Origin: Pseudomonas sp. NFIX28
Lineage (GTDB): Bacteria > Pseudomonadota > Gammaproteobacteria > Pseudomonadales > Pseudomonadaceae
Direction: 5' to 3'
Assembly (NCBI RefSeq): GCF_900107395.1
Contig: NZ_FNPW01000015.1
Span: 62,001-126,000 of the forward strand
Length of the DNA stretch: 64,000 bases
The position numbers and the translations under genes are program-made. The notes under the pieces are model-generated. The model worked only from the letters and a program-made list of their open reading frames with translations. It searched no databases and was not told where the DNA came from. Numbering within the stretch: position 1 is the first letter of the stretch; each line of letters starts with the position of its first letter. Positions 38,870 through 46,969 of this stretch are shown here, piece by piece.

Positions 38870-40000
38870 ATGCTTTCCTCTGCTCGCCTGGGCGACAAAC
38901 ACGTCTGCCCGCTTCCCGGTCATGGCAGCACCCCGATTGCTTGCGCTTCTGGTGACATCAACATCAACTTCATGGGCGCGGCCCGAGTCGGTGACACTTG
39001 TGGCTGTGGCGCAGTCATCACCACGGGGTTTCCTTCGATCATGCTGAACGGTCGCCCGATGGCTCACTTAGGGAGCCCCACCAGCCACGGCGGGACCATC
39101 ATCACCGGGTCAGGCGATACCTTCGGTGGCTTTGTCATGGCGCCCGCTCCAGGGGCTGCCATCATCAACTTCGCAGCGCTCGGAGTGTTCCGCTCAGATG
39201 GCTCTGTAGATGATGAAAAGATGGCAACCTTATTGGCTGACCCGAAGCTGACCGAGAAGGCCACCGCTGCGAATGCTTTGGTCGATCCCAATGGGGCCTC
39301 TAAGGCGCCTGAAGAGCAACCAGAGGAAAAGGTCTGTACCGACCCCGACCGCATGGAGGAACTGGCGAACTACATTGCTGGCGAGATGAATACCAATATC
39401 AACAGCCCGTCTGTGCGACAGATGAGGGATTTGAATAGATTTAGTCCTTCTGCGGAAACGCGGAAATACGCTGAGCTTCCGTTCTACATGCGACTCGGTC
39501 CTGCCCCAGACTTCTACAGTTTGGCGCTCGGAAAGAGAGCGAAGGCTTTTGCCATCTGGACCGAGCGAGTAGGTCAAAATCGGCCCTGGGACCACAAGCC
39601 AATACTGCAAAAACTCTTTGGTGAATACCCTTGGCATAAGCAAGGGACCTATGAATATTTCTACGATATCTGGTCGAACATCCACTACGGATATGTGGGT
39701 GTCGCAGGCGGGCTTTCTGAGAGTGTCTTATTGGACGGTGCCGGTGTAGAGCAAATCGGATCAGACACTTGGCGCTTCATCAAAAACCCTAAGAGATTTG
39801 ATGGACCGCAAAGGACTGAGGGTGTTGAAGGTATGCGCGCATGGGATGATGTGCCCGATAGGGTCTCGATCATTATCGGGATGAACCTATACAAGGAATA
39901 TCCAAATGGCGGCCTCACAGGGAAGATCATTATGGACAAAGTGTTGGCAGTACCCATAAGCGACTGGGCGAAAGGGGTTCAACCACATGTCTGCAAGTGA
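38870..40000 (+). CDS. PAAR-fused T6SS effector with polymorphic toxin type 44-like domain
   Basis: 376 residues. Residues 1-90 are a PAAR spike-tip domain (SARLGDKHVCPLPGHGSTPI, later HLGSPTSHGGTIITGSGDTF). Residues 95-155 are a linker. The C-terminal 200 residues match my memory of the Ntox44 (bacterial toxin 44) family: WDHKPIL at 240-246, YDIWSNIHYGYVG at 265-277, LLDGAGVEQIGSD at 287-299, then WDDVPDR at 325-331 and IGMNLY. The activity is not settled here. Base composition falls after the PAAR part. It overlaps the next gene by 14 bases. Confidence 0.88.
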   Translation: MLSSARLGDKHVCPLPGHGSTPIACASGDININFMGAARVGDTCGCGAVITTGFPSIMLNGRPMAHLGSPTSHGGTIITGSGDTFGGFVMAPAPGAAIINFAALGVFRSDGSVDDEKMATLLADPKLTEKATAANALVDPNGASKAPEEQPEEKVCTDPDRMEELANYIAGEMNTNINSPSVRQMRDLNRFSPSAETRKYAELPFYMRLGPAPDFYSLALGKRAKAFAIWTERVGQNRPWDHKPILQKLFGEYPWHKQGTYEYFYDIWSNIHYGYVGVAGGLSESVLLDGAGVEQIGSDTWRFIKNPKRFDGPQRTEGVEGMRAWDDVPDRVSIIIGMNLYKEYPNGGLTGKIIMDKVLAVPISDWAKGVQPHVCK

Positions 40001-40403
40001 GAAAAAGCTCTACTTAGGGCGGTGGCTTACAGGGCTCGCTTGCCTCCTCATTGCATGCTGGTATTTGGCTTTGCCAAGGGTCGTCATTTACTACTCAGAT
40101 GATGGCTCAAAAGAGTTCAAATACGTCTTCAATACGCAGCATTCAATATTTCGACGGGACTTGATGCCGGGTGAAACAACCGGCGATGCAGGGCATATTT
40201 TCCCCGATAAGGATTTTTTCATGATGTTCGATTGGTGGGCCGATACGACCCCGGCACGGTGCATCTACATCACACCAAAGCGGTGGAAGACAATGGACAT
40301 TTACCTTGATCGGGGCGGTAAGATCGACATCACTAAAACAGACCCTGATGTTATTGCCCGCCTGAAACAGTGTCCCGGTCAACCCGACCCTTTCCGCCCT
40401 TAA
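39987..40403 (+). CDS. Membrane-anchored immunity protein candidate
   Basis: 138 residues. After a short basic head, residues about 11-30 are a hydrophobic helix (WLTGLACLLIACWYLALP), then a polar domain predicted to face the periplasm (single N-terminal span). No family recognised. The start lies inside the toxin gene (14-base overlap), the normal place for a cognate immunity gene. A periplasm-facing immunity protein implies that the toxin acts in the periplasm, for example on peptidoglycan (inference). A/T-rich codons resemble those of the toxin domain. Confidence 0.75.
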   Translation: MSASEKKLYLGRWLTGLACLLIACWYLALPRVVIYYSDDGSKEFKYVFNTQHSIFRRDLMPGETTGDAGHIFPDKDFFMMFDWWADTTPARCIYITPKRWKTMDIYLDRGGKIDITKTDPDVIARLKQCPGQPDPFRP

Positions 40404-40724
40404 AGTTCTCTACCAGTGCCGGTCATCGTGGGCCAGAGAACCTCACTTTTATGACAACGCAGCGGTGAAGATGGATCATCACAGGGCTGAATAGTTTGAG
40501 GTACATAGCATCACCGAAGTTACCCTCGATGATTACTTCATTGATCTTGATATTAGGGAGCCACTGCAAAGTCGTCAGCGCGGTATACCGGCGCCGGCCA
40601 GTCGCGAAACCTCCTGTTACCGTGCTCTAACGAGCATTTCAAACAAGCGTATGTTTTTTCATTGACAGCTCCCCGGCATCCTCATAACCTCGCAAAACTT
40701 TCAACGTACCGGGATGACGCGGAC
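40404..40724. other. 321-base region after the immunity gene
   Basis: A/T-rich. A start-less open stretch from 40495 to about 40660 translates to HSITEVTLDDYFIDLDIREP and beyond, which could be a gene remnant. A GTTCTCT/AGAGAAC inverted pair lies at about 40405-40441. No intact gene. Confidence 0.45.
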
Positions 40725-41435
40725 GTGGGCAGCATCTATCTGATTCGACATGGCCAGGCCTCCTTCGGTGCGGACGACTACGACGTCCTGTCGACTACTG
40801 GTATTCGCCAGGCCGAAGTGCTCGGTCAACACCTGGTCGAACTGGGCGTGAACTTCGACCGCTGCCTGGCGGGCGACCTGCGCCGCCAGCAACACACCGC
40901 CAATTGCGCCCTGCAACAGTTCAGCGCCGCGGGCCTGCCGACGCCGATCCTGGAAACCGACTCGGCCTTCAACGAATTCGATGCCGACGCGGTGATCCGC
41001 GCCTTGCTGCCCGATATGTTGTCCGAGGAGCCCGAGGCCCTGGACATCCTGCGCAATGCTGCGCAAAACCGCGCCGAATTCCAGCGCATCTTCGCCCTGA
41101 TCATCGACCGCTGGCTGGCCGGCACCTTCGATCCGCCGGGCCTGGAAAGCTGGCTGGGGTTCGTCGAGCGAGTACAGGCCGGCCTGCAGCGCATCCTGGA
41201 ACAGGCCGACAACACGCAGAAGATCGCCGTATTCACTTCCGGCGGCACCATCACCGCCCTGCTCCACCTGATTACCCGGATGCCTGCCGCCCAGGCCTTC
41301 GAACTGAATTGGCAAATCGTCAATACCTCGCTCAACCAGCTGAAGTTTCGCGGTCGCGAGGTCGCCCTGGCGTCCTTCAACAGCCATGCCCACCTGCAAC
41401 TGCTGAAGGCCCCGGAACTCATCACTTTCCGCTGA
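40725..41435 (+). CDS. Histidine phosphatase (phosphoglycerate mutase-like) family protein
   Basis: 236 residues starting at GTG 40725. SIYLIRHGQASFGADDYDVL contains the phosphate-accepting RHG histidine (about residue 8); a second conserved histidine region lies further on. The family includes phosphatases acting on sugar phosphates or phosphoproteins; the substrate here is unknown. In Pseudomonas this protein regularly starts with xGSIYLIRHGQ, which supports the GTG; an upstream TTG at 40662 adds a non-conserved extension. It is followed 47 bases later by the SCP2 gene, likely one operon. Confidence 0.9.
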   Translation: MGSIYLIRHGQASFGADDYDVLSTTGIRQAEVLGQHLVELGVNFDRCLAGDLRRQQHTANCALQQFSAAGLPTPILETDSAFNEFDADAVIRALLPDMLSEEPEALDILRNAAQNRAEFQRIFALIIDRWLAGTFDPPGLESWLGFVERVQAGLQRILEQADNTQKIAVFTSGGTITALLHLITRMPAAQAFELNWQIVNTSLNQLKFRGREVALASFNSHAHLQLLKAPELITFR

Positions 41436-41482
41436 GTCCGGATCACTACCCTTGCTGTAACAACCCATAAAGGAAACGAACC

Positions 41483-41794
41483 ATGACCGTAGCTGACGCC
41501 GTACAAGCCATGAAAGCCAAGTTCAACCCAGCTGCCGCTGCCGGCCTGGACCTGGTTTTCGGTTTCCGTATCGATGACACCCAGAACTTCTCGCTGATCG
41601 TCAAAGACAGCACCTGCGAACTCAAGGAAGGCGAAAACCCGGACGCCCAGGTCACCCTGGTAATGGACGGCGAAACCCTGCAAGGCATCGTCAGCGGCGA
41701 AACCGACGGCATGCAGGCCTTCATGGGCGGCAAACTGCGCGCCGAAGGCGACATGATGCTGGCAATGAAGCTGAGCGAACTGTTCCCGGCCTAA
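41483..41794 (+). CDS. SCP2 sterol-binding domain protein
   Basis: 103 residues forming a single SCP2 domain: VADAVQAMKAKFNPAAAAGL at the start, VTLVMDGETLQGIVSGETDG in the middle, and AFMGGKLRAEGDMMLAMKL at the end. These small cytoplasmic proteins bind lipids or acyl-CoA and in pseudomonads sit near fatty-acid metabolism genes. AAAGGAAACGAACC precedes ATG 41483. A terminator follows. Confidence 0.93.
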   Translation: MTVADAVQAMKAKFNPAAAAGLDLVFGFRIDDTQNFSLIVKDSTCELKEGENPDAQVTLVMDGETLQGIVSGETDGMQAFMGGKLRAEGDMMLAMKLSELFPA

Positions 41795-41830
41795 ACCGGC
41801 GCTTCCCCAGGGAAGCCCTGTTTTACCCCA

Positions 41831-41860
41831 CAAATCCCGCCTGTTGGCGGGATTTGTCGT
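41831..41860 (+). terminator. Terminator after the SCP2 gene
   Basis: CAAATCCCGCC (41831-41841) pairs with GGCGGGATTTG (41846-41856) around a TGTT loop; the T-run is short. Confidence 0.75.
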
Positions 41861-42070
41861 TTCAGCAGCGCTGTTCTGGCGCCTGCATCCTCATCGAAAA
41901 CCACCTTCAATCCTCAAGCGGGCCATCCCGCGTCTTCAGAATCCACGCCGCACACTTGATTGATCTCGATCAGCAGACTGCACGCACAGCCCCACTACTC
42001 TGGCGCCTCCATCGGCCAGGGACGGCTTTTCGGAACGGCCGGCCCGCTTCATCTTCAAGGAAGAACCGCA

Positions 42071-43789
42071 ATGCAATCGCTGAAGATCATTCTGCTGTCC
42101 ACCGCTTTCAATGGCCTTACCCAACGCGCCTGGCTGGACCTGCGCCAATCCGGCCATCGCCCCAGCGTGGTGCTGTTCACCAATGAAGACGAAGTCTGCC
42201 GGCAGATCGAACAGGCCGGCGCCGACCTGGTGATCTGCCCCTTCCTCAAGGACCGGGTGCCCGAGCAACTGTGGCGTCACCCGACACGCCCGGTGATCAT
42301 CATCCACCCGGGCATCGTCGGCGACCGCGGCGCCAGCGCGCTGGACTGGGCCATCAGCAACAACCTCGAGCGCTGGGGCGTCACTGCCCTGCAGGCGGTG
42401 GAAGAAATGGACGCCGGGCCGGTCTGGTCCACCTGGGAATTCAAGGTGCCGGCGCAGGTGCGCAAGTCCGAGCTGTACAACGGCCCGGTGGCCGATGCGG
42501 CGATCTATTGCATCCGCGACGTGGTGGAAAAGTTCGGCAGCGACTTCGTCCCAACGCCCCTGGACTACAGCCAGCCGCAGGTGCGCGGCCGTCTGCAACC
42601 GAACATGAAGCAGGACGACCGCAGCTTCAGCTGGCACGACAGCGCCGGCTTCATCAAGCGCTGCATCGACGCCGCCGATGGCCAGCCCGGCGTCCTGGCC
42701 AGCCTCGCCGGCGGCCAGTACTACCTGTATGACGCCCACCTGGATAACCGCAGCGGTATCCCCGGCGAGCTGCTGGCGGTGCATGACGATGCAGTGCTGG
42801 TGGCCTGCGGCGATCGCAGCCTGTGGATCGGCTCCCTCAAGCGCAAGGCCCGGCCGGGCACGGAACACTTCAAGTTGCCGGCGCGCCACGTGCTGGCCGG
42901 CCAGCTCGACGGCGTGCCCCGCCTGGATTGGTCGATCGCCAGCGATCCGTTCAGCGACGAGGCCTACCAGCCAATCCGCTACCGCGAGTCGGGCCGCGTC
43001 GGCGAGCTGACCTTCGAGTTCTACAACGGCGCCATGAGCACCGAACACTGCCAGCGCCTGGTCAGCGCGCTGCAATGGGCCAAGGCCCGGGACACCCAGG
43101 TACTGCTGGTCAAGGGCGGGCGTGGCGCGTTCTGCAACGGCGTGCACCTCAACGTGATCCAGGCCGCGCCGAGCCCGGGCCTGGAAGCCTGGGCCAACAT
43201 CCAGGCCATCGACGATGTTTGCAAGGAGCTGCTCAGCGCCCGCCAGTTGGTGGTCAGCGGCCTGACCGGCAACGCCGGGGCCGGCGGCCTGATGCTGGCG
43301 CTGGCGGCCGATGTGGTGCTGGCCCGGGCCAATACCGTCTACAACCCGCATTACAAGAGCATGGGCCTGTATGGCTCGGAATACTGGACCTACAGCCTGC
43401 CCCGCGCCGTCGGCCACGCCATGGCGCACAAGCTCACCGACGAATGCCTGCCGATCAACGCCGCCCAGGCCCTGCAGATGGGCATGGTCCAGGAGGTCGG
43501 TCCGCGCTGCCCAGACGAATTCAGCCTGTGGCTGCTGCAACGGGCCAATGCCGTGCTGACCGAGCCGAAGTACCAGGCCCTGCGCGAGCGCAAGGCCAAC
43601 GCCGACCCGCAACTGATGCAGCACTGCCGCAACGCCGAGCTGGAACAGATGCACCTGGACATGGTGCAGAACCGCCACGGCTTCGCCGAGAAATGCGCCA
43701 GCTTCGTCTACAAGCGCAAGACCTGCTGCACGCCGCAGCGCCTGATCGAAGATTGGGCGGTGCCCCAGCCGGAAACCTTGAGCGTCTGA
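42071..43789 (+). CDS. hoxX: HoxX-like formyltransferase / enoyl-CoA hydratase fusion
   Basis: 572 residues. Residues 1-270 resemble the formyltransferase fold (HPG at 79-81 in VIIIHPGIVGDRGASALDWA), and 300-560 an enoyl-CoA hydratase/crotonase fold with an oxyanion-type GLTGNAGAGGLMLALAADVV segment. This two-domain arrangement is that of HoxX, which makes CO for [NiFe]-hydrogenase active sites. No hydrogenase or hyp genes lie in the window, so the role is uncertain: it may support a hydrogenase elsewhere, or be a related enzyme using formyl-folate and CoA. AAGGAAG precedes ATG 42071. Confidence 0.85.
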   Translation: MQSLKIILLSTAFNGLTQRAWLDLRQSGHRPSVVLFTNEDEVCRQIEQAGADLVICPFLKDRVPEQLWRHPTRPVIIIHPGIVGDRGASALDWAISNNLERWGVTALQAVEEMDAGPVWSTWEFKVPAQVRKSELYNGPVADAAIYCIRDVVEKFGSDFVPTPLDYSQPQVRGRLQPNMKQDDRSFSWHDSAGFIKRCIDAADGQPGVLASLAGGQYYLYDAHLDNRSGIPGELLAVHDDAVLVACGDRSLWIGSLKRKARPGTEHFKLPARHVLAGQLDGVPRLDWSIASDPFSDEAYQPIRYRESGRVGELTFEFYNGAMSTEHCQRLVSALQWAKARDTQVLLVKGGRGAFCNGVHLNVIQAAPSPGLEAWANIQAIDDVCKELLSARQLVVSGLTGNAGAGGLMLALAADVVLARANTVYNPHYKSMGLYGSEYWTYSLPRAVGHAMAHKLTDECLPINAAQALQMGMVQEVGPRCPDEFSLWLLQRANAVLTEPKYQALRERKANADPQLMQHCRNAELEQMHLDMVQNRHGFAEKCASFVYKRKTCCTPQRLIEDWAVPQPETLSV

Positions 43790-43936
43790 TCGGCCAGCAG
43801 TCCCTGTAGCCGCCAAGGCCGCAACAGCGCCATCCACCTCGGCCTGGTGGCTGGCGCTGCGGTTGCGCAGGCTTGCTCGTGCAGGCAGAAGCTTGGCTAG
43901 GCTATAAACCAAGCCCCGTGATGCCTGGGAGGTCCG

Positions 43937-44395
43937 ATGAACCGCATGATCCTCAGCCCGCTGCTGGTCCTGGCCCTGCTGGCCGGCTGTTCCAGCCCGC
44001 CGGAAATTATCGACAAGGAAGCGGCGACTGTTGCCGAAGGCGTCCTGGCCTTTCGCGATATCTGCCTGAAATCCGCGCCCTCCTTTGCCGGGGCCGACAG
44101 CGCGGCCAAGGCCTACGGCATCGCCAGGCTGGACGATGCCGGCTATGCGCGAATGGGGCTCAGGCCGGACCACAGCCTTGGGGTCCAGGTGCAACGAGCT
44201 AAGCAATGCGCGGTGACCACGCCGTCACAACGGGACAAGACCCTGACCGCGCAATTTCTCAAGATCGCCGGGCAGTTCTCCAGCACCCCGGTGGCGCAGG
44301 ACTTGCCGGTGAAAATCACCCTCGACCAGCAAGTCTTCCTGCTGATGCACGACCGGCGCGGCGGCGAGGCCTATGTGATGTTGAAGCAGCCCTGA
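43937..44395 (+). CDS. Hypothetical lipoprotein
   Basis: 152 residues. MNRMILSPLLVLALLAGCSS is a signal peptide with lipobox LAGC. The mature part is about 134 residues with three cysteines (CLKSAPSF, KQCAVTT and the lipidated one), so one disulfide is likely. The pattern (AFRDICLKSAPSFAGADSAA...YGI) recalls NMCC_0638-type small lipoproteins, but I am not certain. GGGAGGTCCG precedes ATG 43937. It converges with the DUF488 gene. Confidence 0.82.
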   Translation: MNRMILSPLLVLALLAGCSSPPEIIDKEAATVAEGVLAFRDICLKSAPSFAGADSAAKAYGIARLDDAGYARMGLRPDHSLGVQVQRAKQCAVTTPSQRDKTLTAQFLKIAGQFSSTPVAQDLPVKITLDQQVFLLMHDRRGGEAYVMLKQP

Positions 44396-44407
44396 AACGC
44401 AGCGCCT

Positions 44408-44812
44408 TCATTCGGGCGGCGCCAGGTGCGCATAACACACCGGAGAACTGCCGTCGCCCTGGCGGTCCAGCTCATCCTCCAGCCATTCGGCCAGCACTCG
44501 GGCATTGTTGTGTTGCTCATCATGGGCCGAATACACTAGGGTCAGGCGGCCCTTTTGCCCGCGCTCCAGCAGCGCCCACCAGTGTTCGGGGCGGGCCGCC
44601 AGCTCCTGGCGGTAACGGTTGCGAAAGGTGGCGAAGTCCAGCTCGCCGGACTTGAAGGCACGACGCAATCCGGTAGACGGCGCCAGGTCTTTCAGCCATT
44701 GGTCCAGCGACAACCGGTCCTTGCGACAGTTGCGCGGCCACAGGCGGTCCACCAGCACCCGATAACCGTCGTCGGGGCTCGCGGACTCGTAGGCGCGTTT
44801 GCACAGAATCAT
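44408..44812 (-). CDS. DUF488 family protein
   Basis: 134 residues. RAYESASPDDGYRVLVDRLWPR near the start, WLKDLAPSTGLRRAF and LTLVYSAHDEQHNNARVLAEWL are the conserved DUF488 blocks. The family is of unknown biochemical function. ATG 44812 has GGGAGGAAG directly upstream. Cytoplasmic; no other domain. Confidence 0.92.
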   Translation of the reverse strand: MILCKRAYESASPDDGYRVLVDRLWPRNCRKDRLSLDQWLKDLAPSTGLRRAFKSGELDFATFRNRYRQELAARPEHWWALLERGQKGRLTLVYSAHDEQHNNARVLAEWLEDELDRQGDGSSPVCYAHLAPPE

Positions 44813-44856
44813 GGCTTCCTCCCTTCTATGGCGGCGCATGGCCTGCCATCAGCTTA

Positions 44857-45066
44857 GTGGCTGTGGATGGGCCCTTCCGCTCCCCCTTCAACCTCACCCA
44901 GCAACCGGGCGCATCGCTGCCGTGGGGTTTCGCCGAGGACGGCTTGCCGGTGGGCCTGCAGGGGGTGGGGGCACGGTTTGCCGACGATCAGGTGCTGCGC
45001 CTGTGCCTGGCTTTTGAGCAGGCGTTCGCGAGCCCGCATCCGCAGGCGCCGCGGATCAAGGACTGA
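44857..45066 (+). pseudogene. C-terminal remnant of an amidase gene
   Basis: The plus-strand frame reads FRSPFNLTQQPGASLPWGFA and DGLPVGLQGVGARFADDQVL, then CLAFEQAFA, the unmistakable last 60 residues of amidase-signature enzymes. The catalytic Ser-Ser-Lys core and everything before it are missing, and the upstream frame runs into the DUF488 region on the other strand. It is therefore a decayed 3' fragment, followed by what was probably its own terminator at 45080. Confidence 0.85.
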
Positions 45067-45079
45067 CAGCGCCTATGAG

Positions 45080-45104
45080 GGGCATCGCTAGCGATGCCCT
45101 TTTT
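45080..45104 (+). terminator. Terminator after the amidase remnant
   Basis: GGGCATCGC (45080-45088) pairs perfectly with GCGATGCCC (45091-45099), followed by TTTTT. Confidence 0.88.
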
Positions 45105-45113
45105 GACTGCCGC

Positions 45114-45172
45114 TCGATGCCCTTGGGCCGCTGCCAAGCCGCGTTGGCTGGACAGCGGCCCAAGGGCATCGA
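45114..45172. repeat. 20-bp perfect inverted repeat next to dsbA stop
   Basis: TCGATGCCCTTGGGCCGCTG (45114-45133) and its exact complement (45153-45172) flank a 19-base loop that itself can pair (CCAAGCC/TTGG). It ends four bases from the dsbA stop. No T-run follows on the minus strand, so it may stabilise the dsbA message rather than act as an intrinsic terminator. Confidence 0.8.
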
Positions 45173-45176
45173 AGGC

Positions 45177-45803
45177 TTACTTCGCCGCCCGCACCTGGGC
45201 GATCAACTGATCCGCCACGGCGAACAGGGCCTTGGCGCCGTCGCTGGTCATGCCGAAGCGGTACTTGCCGTCCACCACCAGCGAAGGCACACCGGTGACC
45301 TGATAGGCGGCAGTGCGTTTTTTCGCGTCCATGACCTTGGCCTGCACGGCGAAGGAGTTGTAGGTGGCGAGGAATTTCGCCGGCTCGATGCCCTGGCCTT
45401 TAAGCAGCTCGGCCATGGCCTCGGGGGTCTTCAGGCGGTTGCCGCCGTGGATCGCCTCGAATACCGCGTGGTGCACTTCGGGCTTGGCATCCATGGTCGC
45501 CAGGGTCAGGTACAGCTGGCCGTAGACGTCCCAGATCCCGCCAAACATGGCCGGCAGCTTGACGAAGTTCACATCCTCGGCGAGCTGGGCCGCCCAGGGG
45601 TTGATCGAGGTCTCGAGGGTGTAGCAGTGGCCGCAGCCATAGGAAAACAGTTCCACCACTTCGATCTTGCCGGGCACGACTTGCGGCACGGCATCCTTGA
45701 GTTCCACATACTGGCTGGCATCCACCGCTGCCACGGCGGCCTGCCCGGCCATACCAAAGAGGCAGCTGGCTGCCAGGGCAATGTTCAGAATCGAGTGACG
45801 CAT
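45177..45803 (-). CDS. dsbA: Thiol:disulfide interchange protein DsbA
   Basis: 208 residues. Signal peptide of about 22-26 residues, then a thioredoxin-fold domain with the active site C57-G-H-C60 (VELFSYGCGHCYTLE) and the cis-proline loop TGVPS. It oxidises cysteine pairs of exported proteins in the periplasm. Length and motif match P. aeruginosa DsbA1. A large hairpin lies at its 3' end; it is on the same strand as, and 124 bases after, the LysR gene. Confidence 0.95.
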   Translation of the reverse strand: MRHSILNIALAASCLFGMAGQAAVAAVDASQYVELKDAVPQVVPGKIEVVELFSYGCGHCYTLETSINPWAAQLAEDVNFVKLPAMFGGIWDVYGQLYLTLATMDAKPEVHHAVFEAIHGGNRLKTPEAMAELLKGQGIEPAKFLATYNSFAVQAKVMDAKKRTAAYQVTGVPSLVVDGKYRFGMTSDGAKALFAVADQLIAQVRAAK

Positions 45804-45927
45804 GCAATCTCCAATCGGTTGGCGCCTCCGAGTCAGCGTTGCTGCTCATTAAGCGGACCCCGAAGGATACAGGCCGCTCGCGCCCGACCAATCGGACCCG
45901 TCTTAATCTTTTGTTGTTTTTTTGTGA

Positions 45928-46875
45928 TCAGCGCTCGGCGCCCCCGGACAGCTGCGGCTGCCCGGCAAACCGCGCGGCCAGGGCGATGATTTCCTCGCGC
46001 AGCCAGCGATGCCCCGGCACCCGCTCCTGCTGGCGATGCCAGATCAGGCTGACTTGCACCGGCGGCGCCATCAAGGGCAGCTCGGCGATACGGATCGGCA
46101 TCAGCGCAGCGAAATGCTCCGCCAGGCGCCGCGGCACCGTGCCCAGCAAGTCCGACTGGGCGACGATCAACGGAATGCTCAGGTAATGCGGGACGAACAA
46201 CTGGACATGGCGCTGGACCTTGGCCGAGCCCAGGACAATCTCCAGGGGCGAGCCGCGCCCGCCCCGGTCCGGAAGCGCCACGTGGCGGCCCTGTTCATAG
46301 GCCTTGAGGCTAAGTTGCGCCTCGAACGCCGGGTGGTCGAGGCGGCCGATCACCACCAGTTGCTCCTCCAGCAGCGGCTGGTAGCAAAGATCAGGGTCGT
46401 CGAAGTACAGGTAATCCACCGCCAGGTCGAGCAGGCCGGTGGTCAGCCAGGCCGGCAAGGAGTCGGCGGCATCGCTGCGCACCGCCAGGCGGACCTTGGG
46501 CGCGCTGTTCTGCAAGCGCCGCGACAGCGCCGGCAACAGGCGCGCCTGGGCGTAGTCGTTCATCGACAGGCTGAAGGTCTGGTCGGCCGCCGTCGGGTCG
46601 AACTCGCCACCCGGGTCCAGGCCTTCCTGCAACAGGCGCAGGGCCTGGCGCACCGAACCGTGCAGCACATGGGCCCGCGGCGTCGGCTGCATGCCCCGGG
46701 CGGTGCGGATGAACAGCGGCTCGTCGAGCTGGCTGCGCAGGCGCGCCAGGGCATTGCTCACGGCCGGCTGGCTGAGGTTCAGGCGCACCGCCGCGCGGGA
46801 CAGGTTCTGCTCCTGCATCAGCGCATCGAACACCAGCAGCAGGTTGAGATCCAGGTGCCGCAAATTCAGCTTCAT
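45928..46875 (-). CDS. LysR-family transcriptional regulator
   Basis: 315 residues. The N-terminal winged helix-turn-helix is of the NodD/LinR-like type (HLDLNLLLVFDALMQEQNLS, then LNLSQPAVSNALARLRSQL). The effector domain follows from about residue 92. It is divergent from the hydroxylase-SRPBCC gene, with 94 bases between starts and a LysR-like inverted repeat in the middle, so it likely controls that operon. The inducer is unknown. Confidence 0.92.
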   Translation of the reverse strand: MKLNLRHLDLNLLLVFDALMQEQNLSRAAVRLNLSQPAVSNALARLRSQLDEPLFIRTARGMQPTPRAHVLHGSVRQALRLLQEGLDPGGEFDPTAADQTFSLSMNDYAQARLLPALSRRLQNSAPKVRLAVRSDAADSLPAWLTTGLLDLAVDYLYFDDPDLCYQPLLEEQLVVIGRLDHPAFEAQLSLKAYEQGRHVALPDRGGRGSPLEIVLGSAKVQRHVQLFVPHYLSIPLIVAQSDLLGTVPRRLAEHFAALMPIRIAELPLMAPPVQVSLIWHRQQERVPGHRWLREEIIALAARFAGQPQLSGGAER

Positions 46876-46890
46876 GAATAATCCCCATTC

Positions 46891-46916
46891 CGAATATCCA
46901 TTAGCTGGATAATTCG
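46891..46916. promoter_or_regulatory. LysR operator candidate
   Basis: CGAATATCCA (46891-46900), spacer TTAGC, then TGGATAATTCG (46906-46916): an inverted repeat with a single extra base, centred in the divergent promoter region. Confidence 0.65.
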
Positions 46917-46969
46917 AGCAGGGCTAATCTTCTGTCAATAAGAACAACAAAACCAACCGGAGAGCGGCC

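Noticed and set aside
40451-40468. Tiny open frame after the immunity gene
   Set aside because: Five codons ending in TGA; not a gene.
42071-43789. Evidence of a [NiFe]-hydrogenase gene cluster
   Set aside because: Only the HoxX-like protein is present; no structural or hyp genes on either side.
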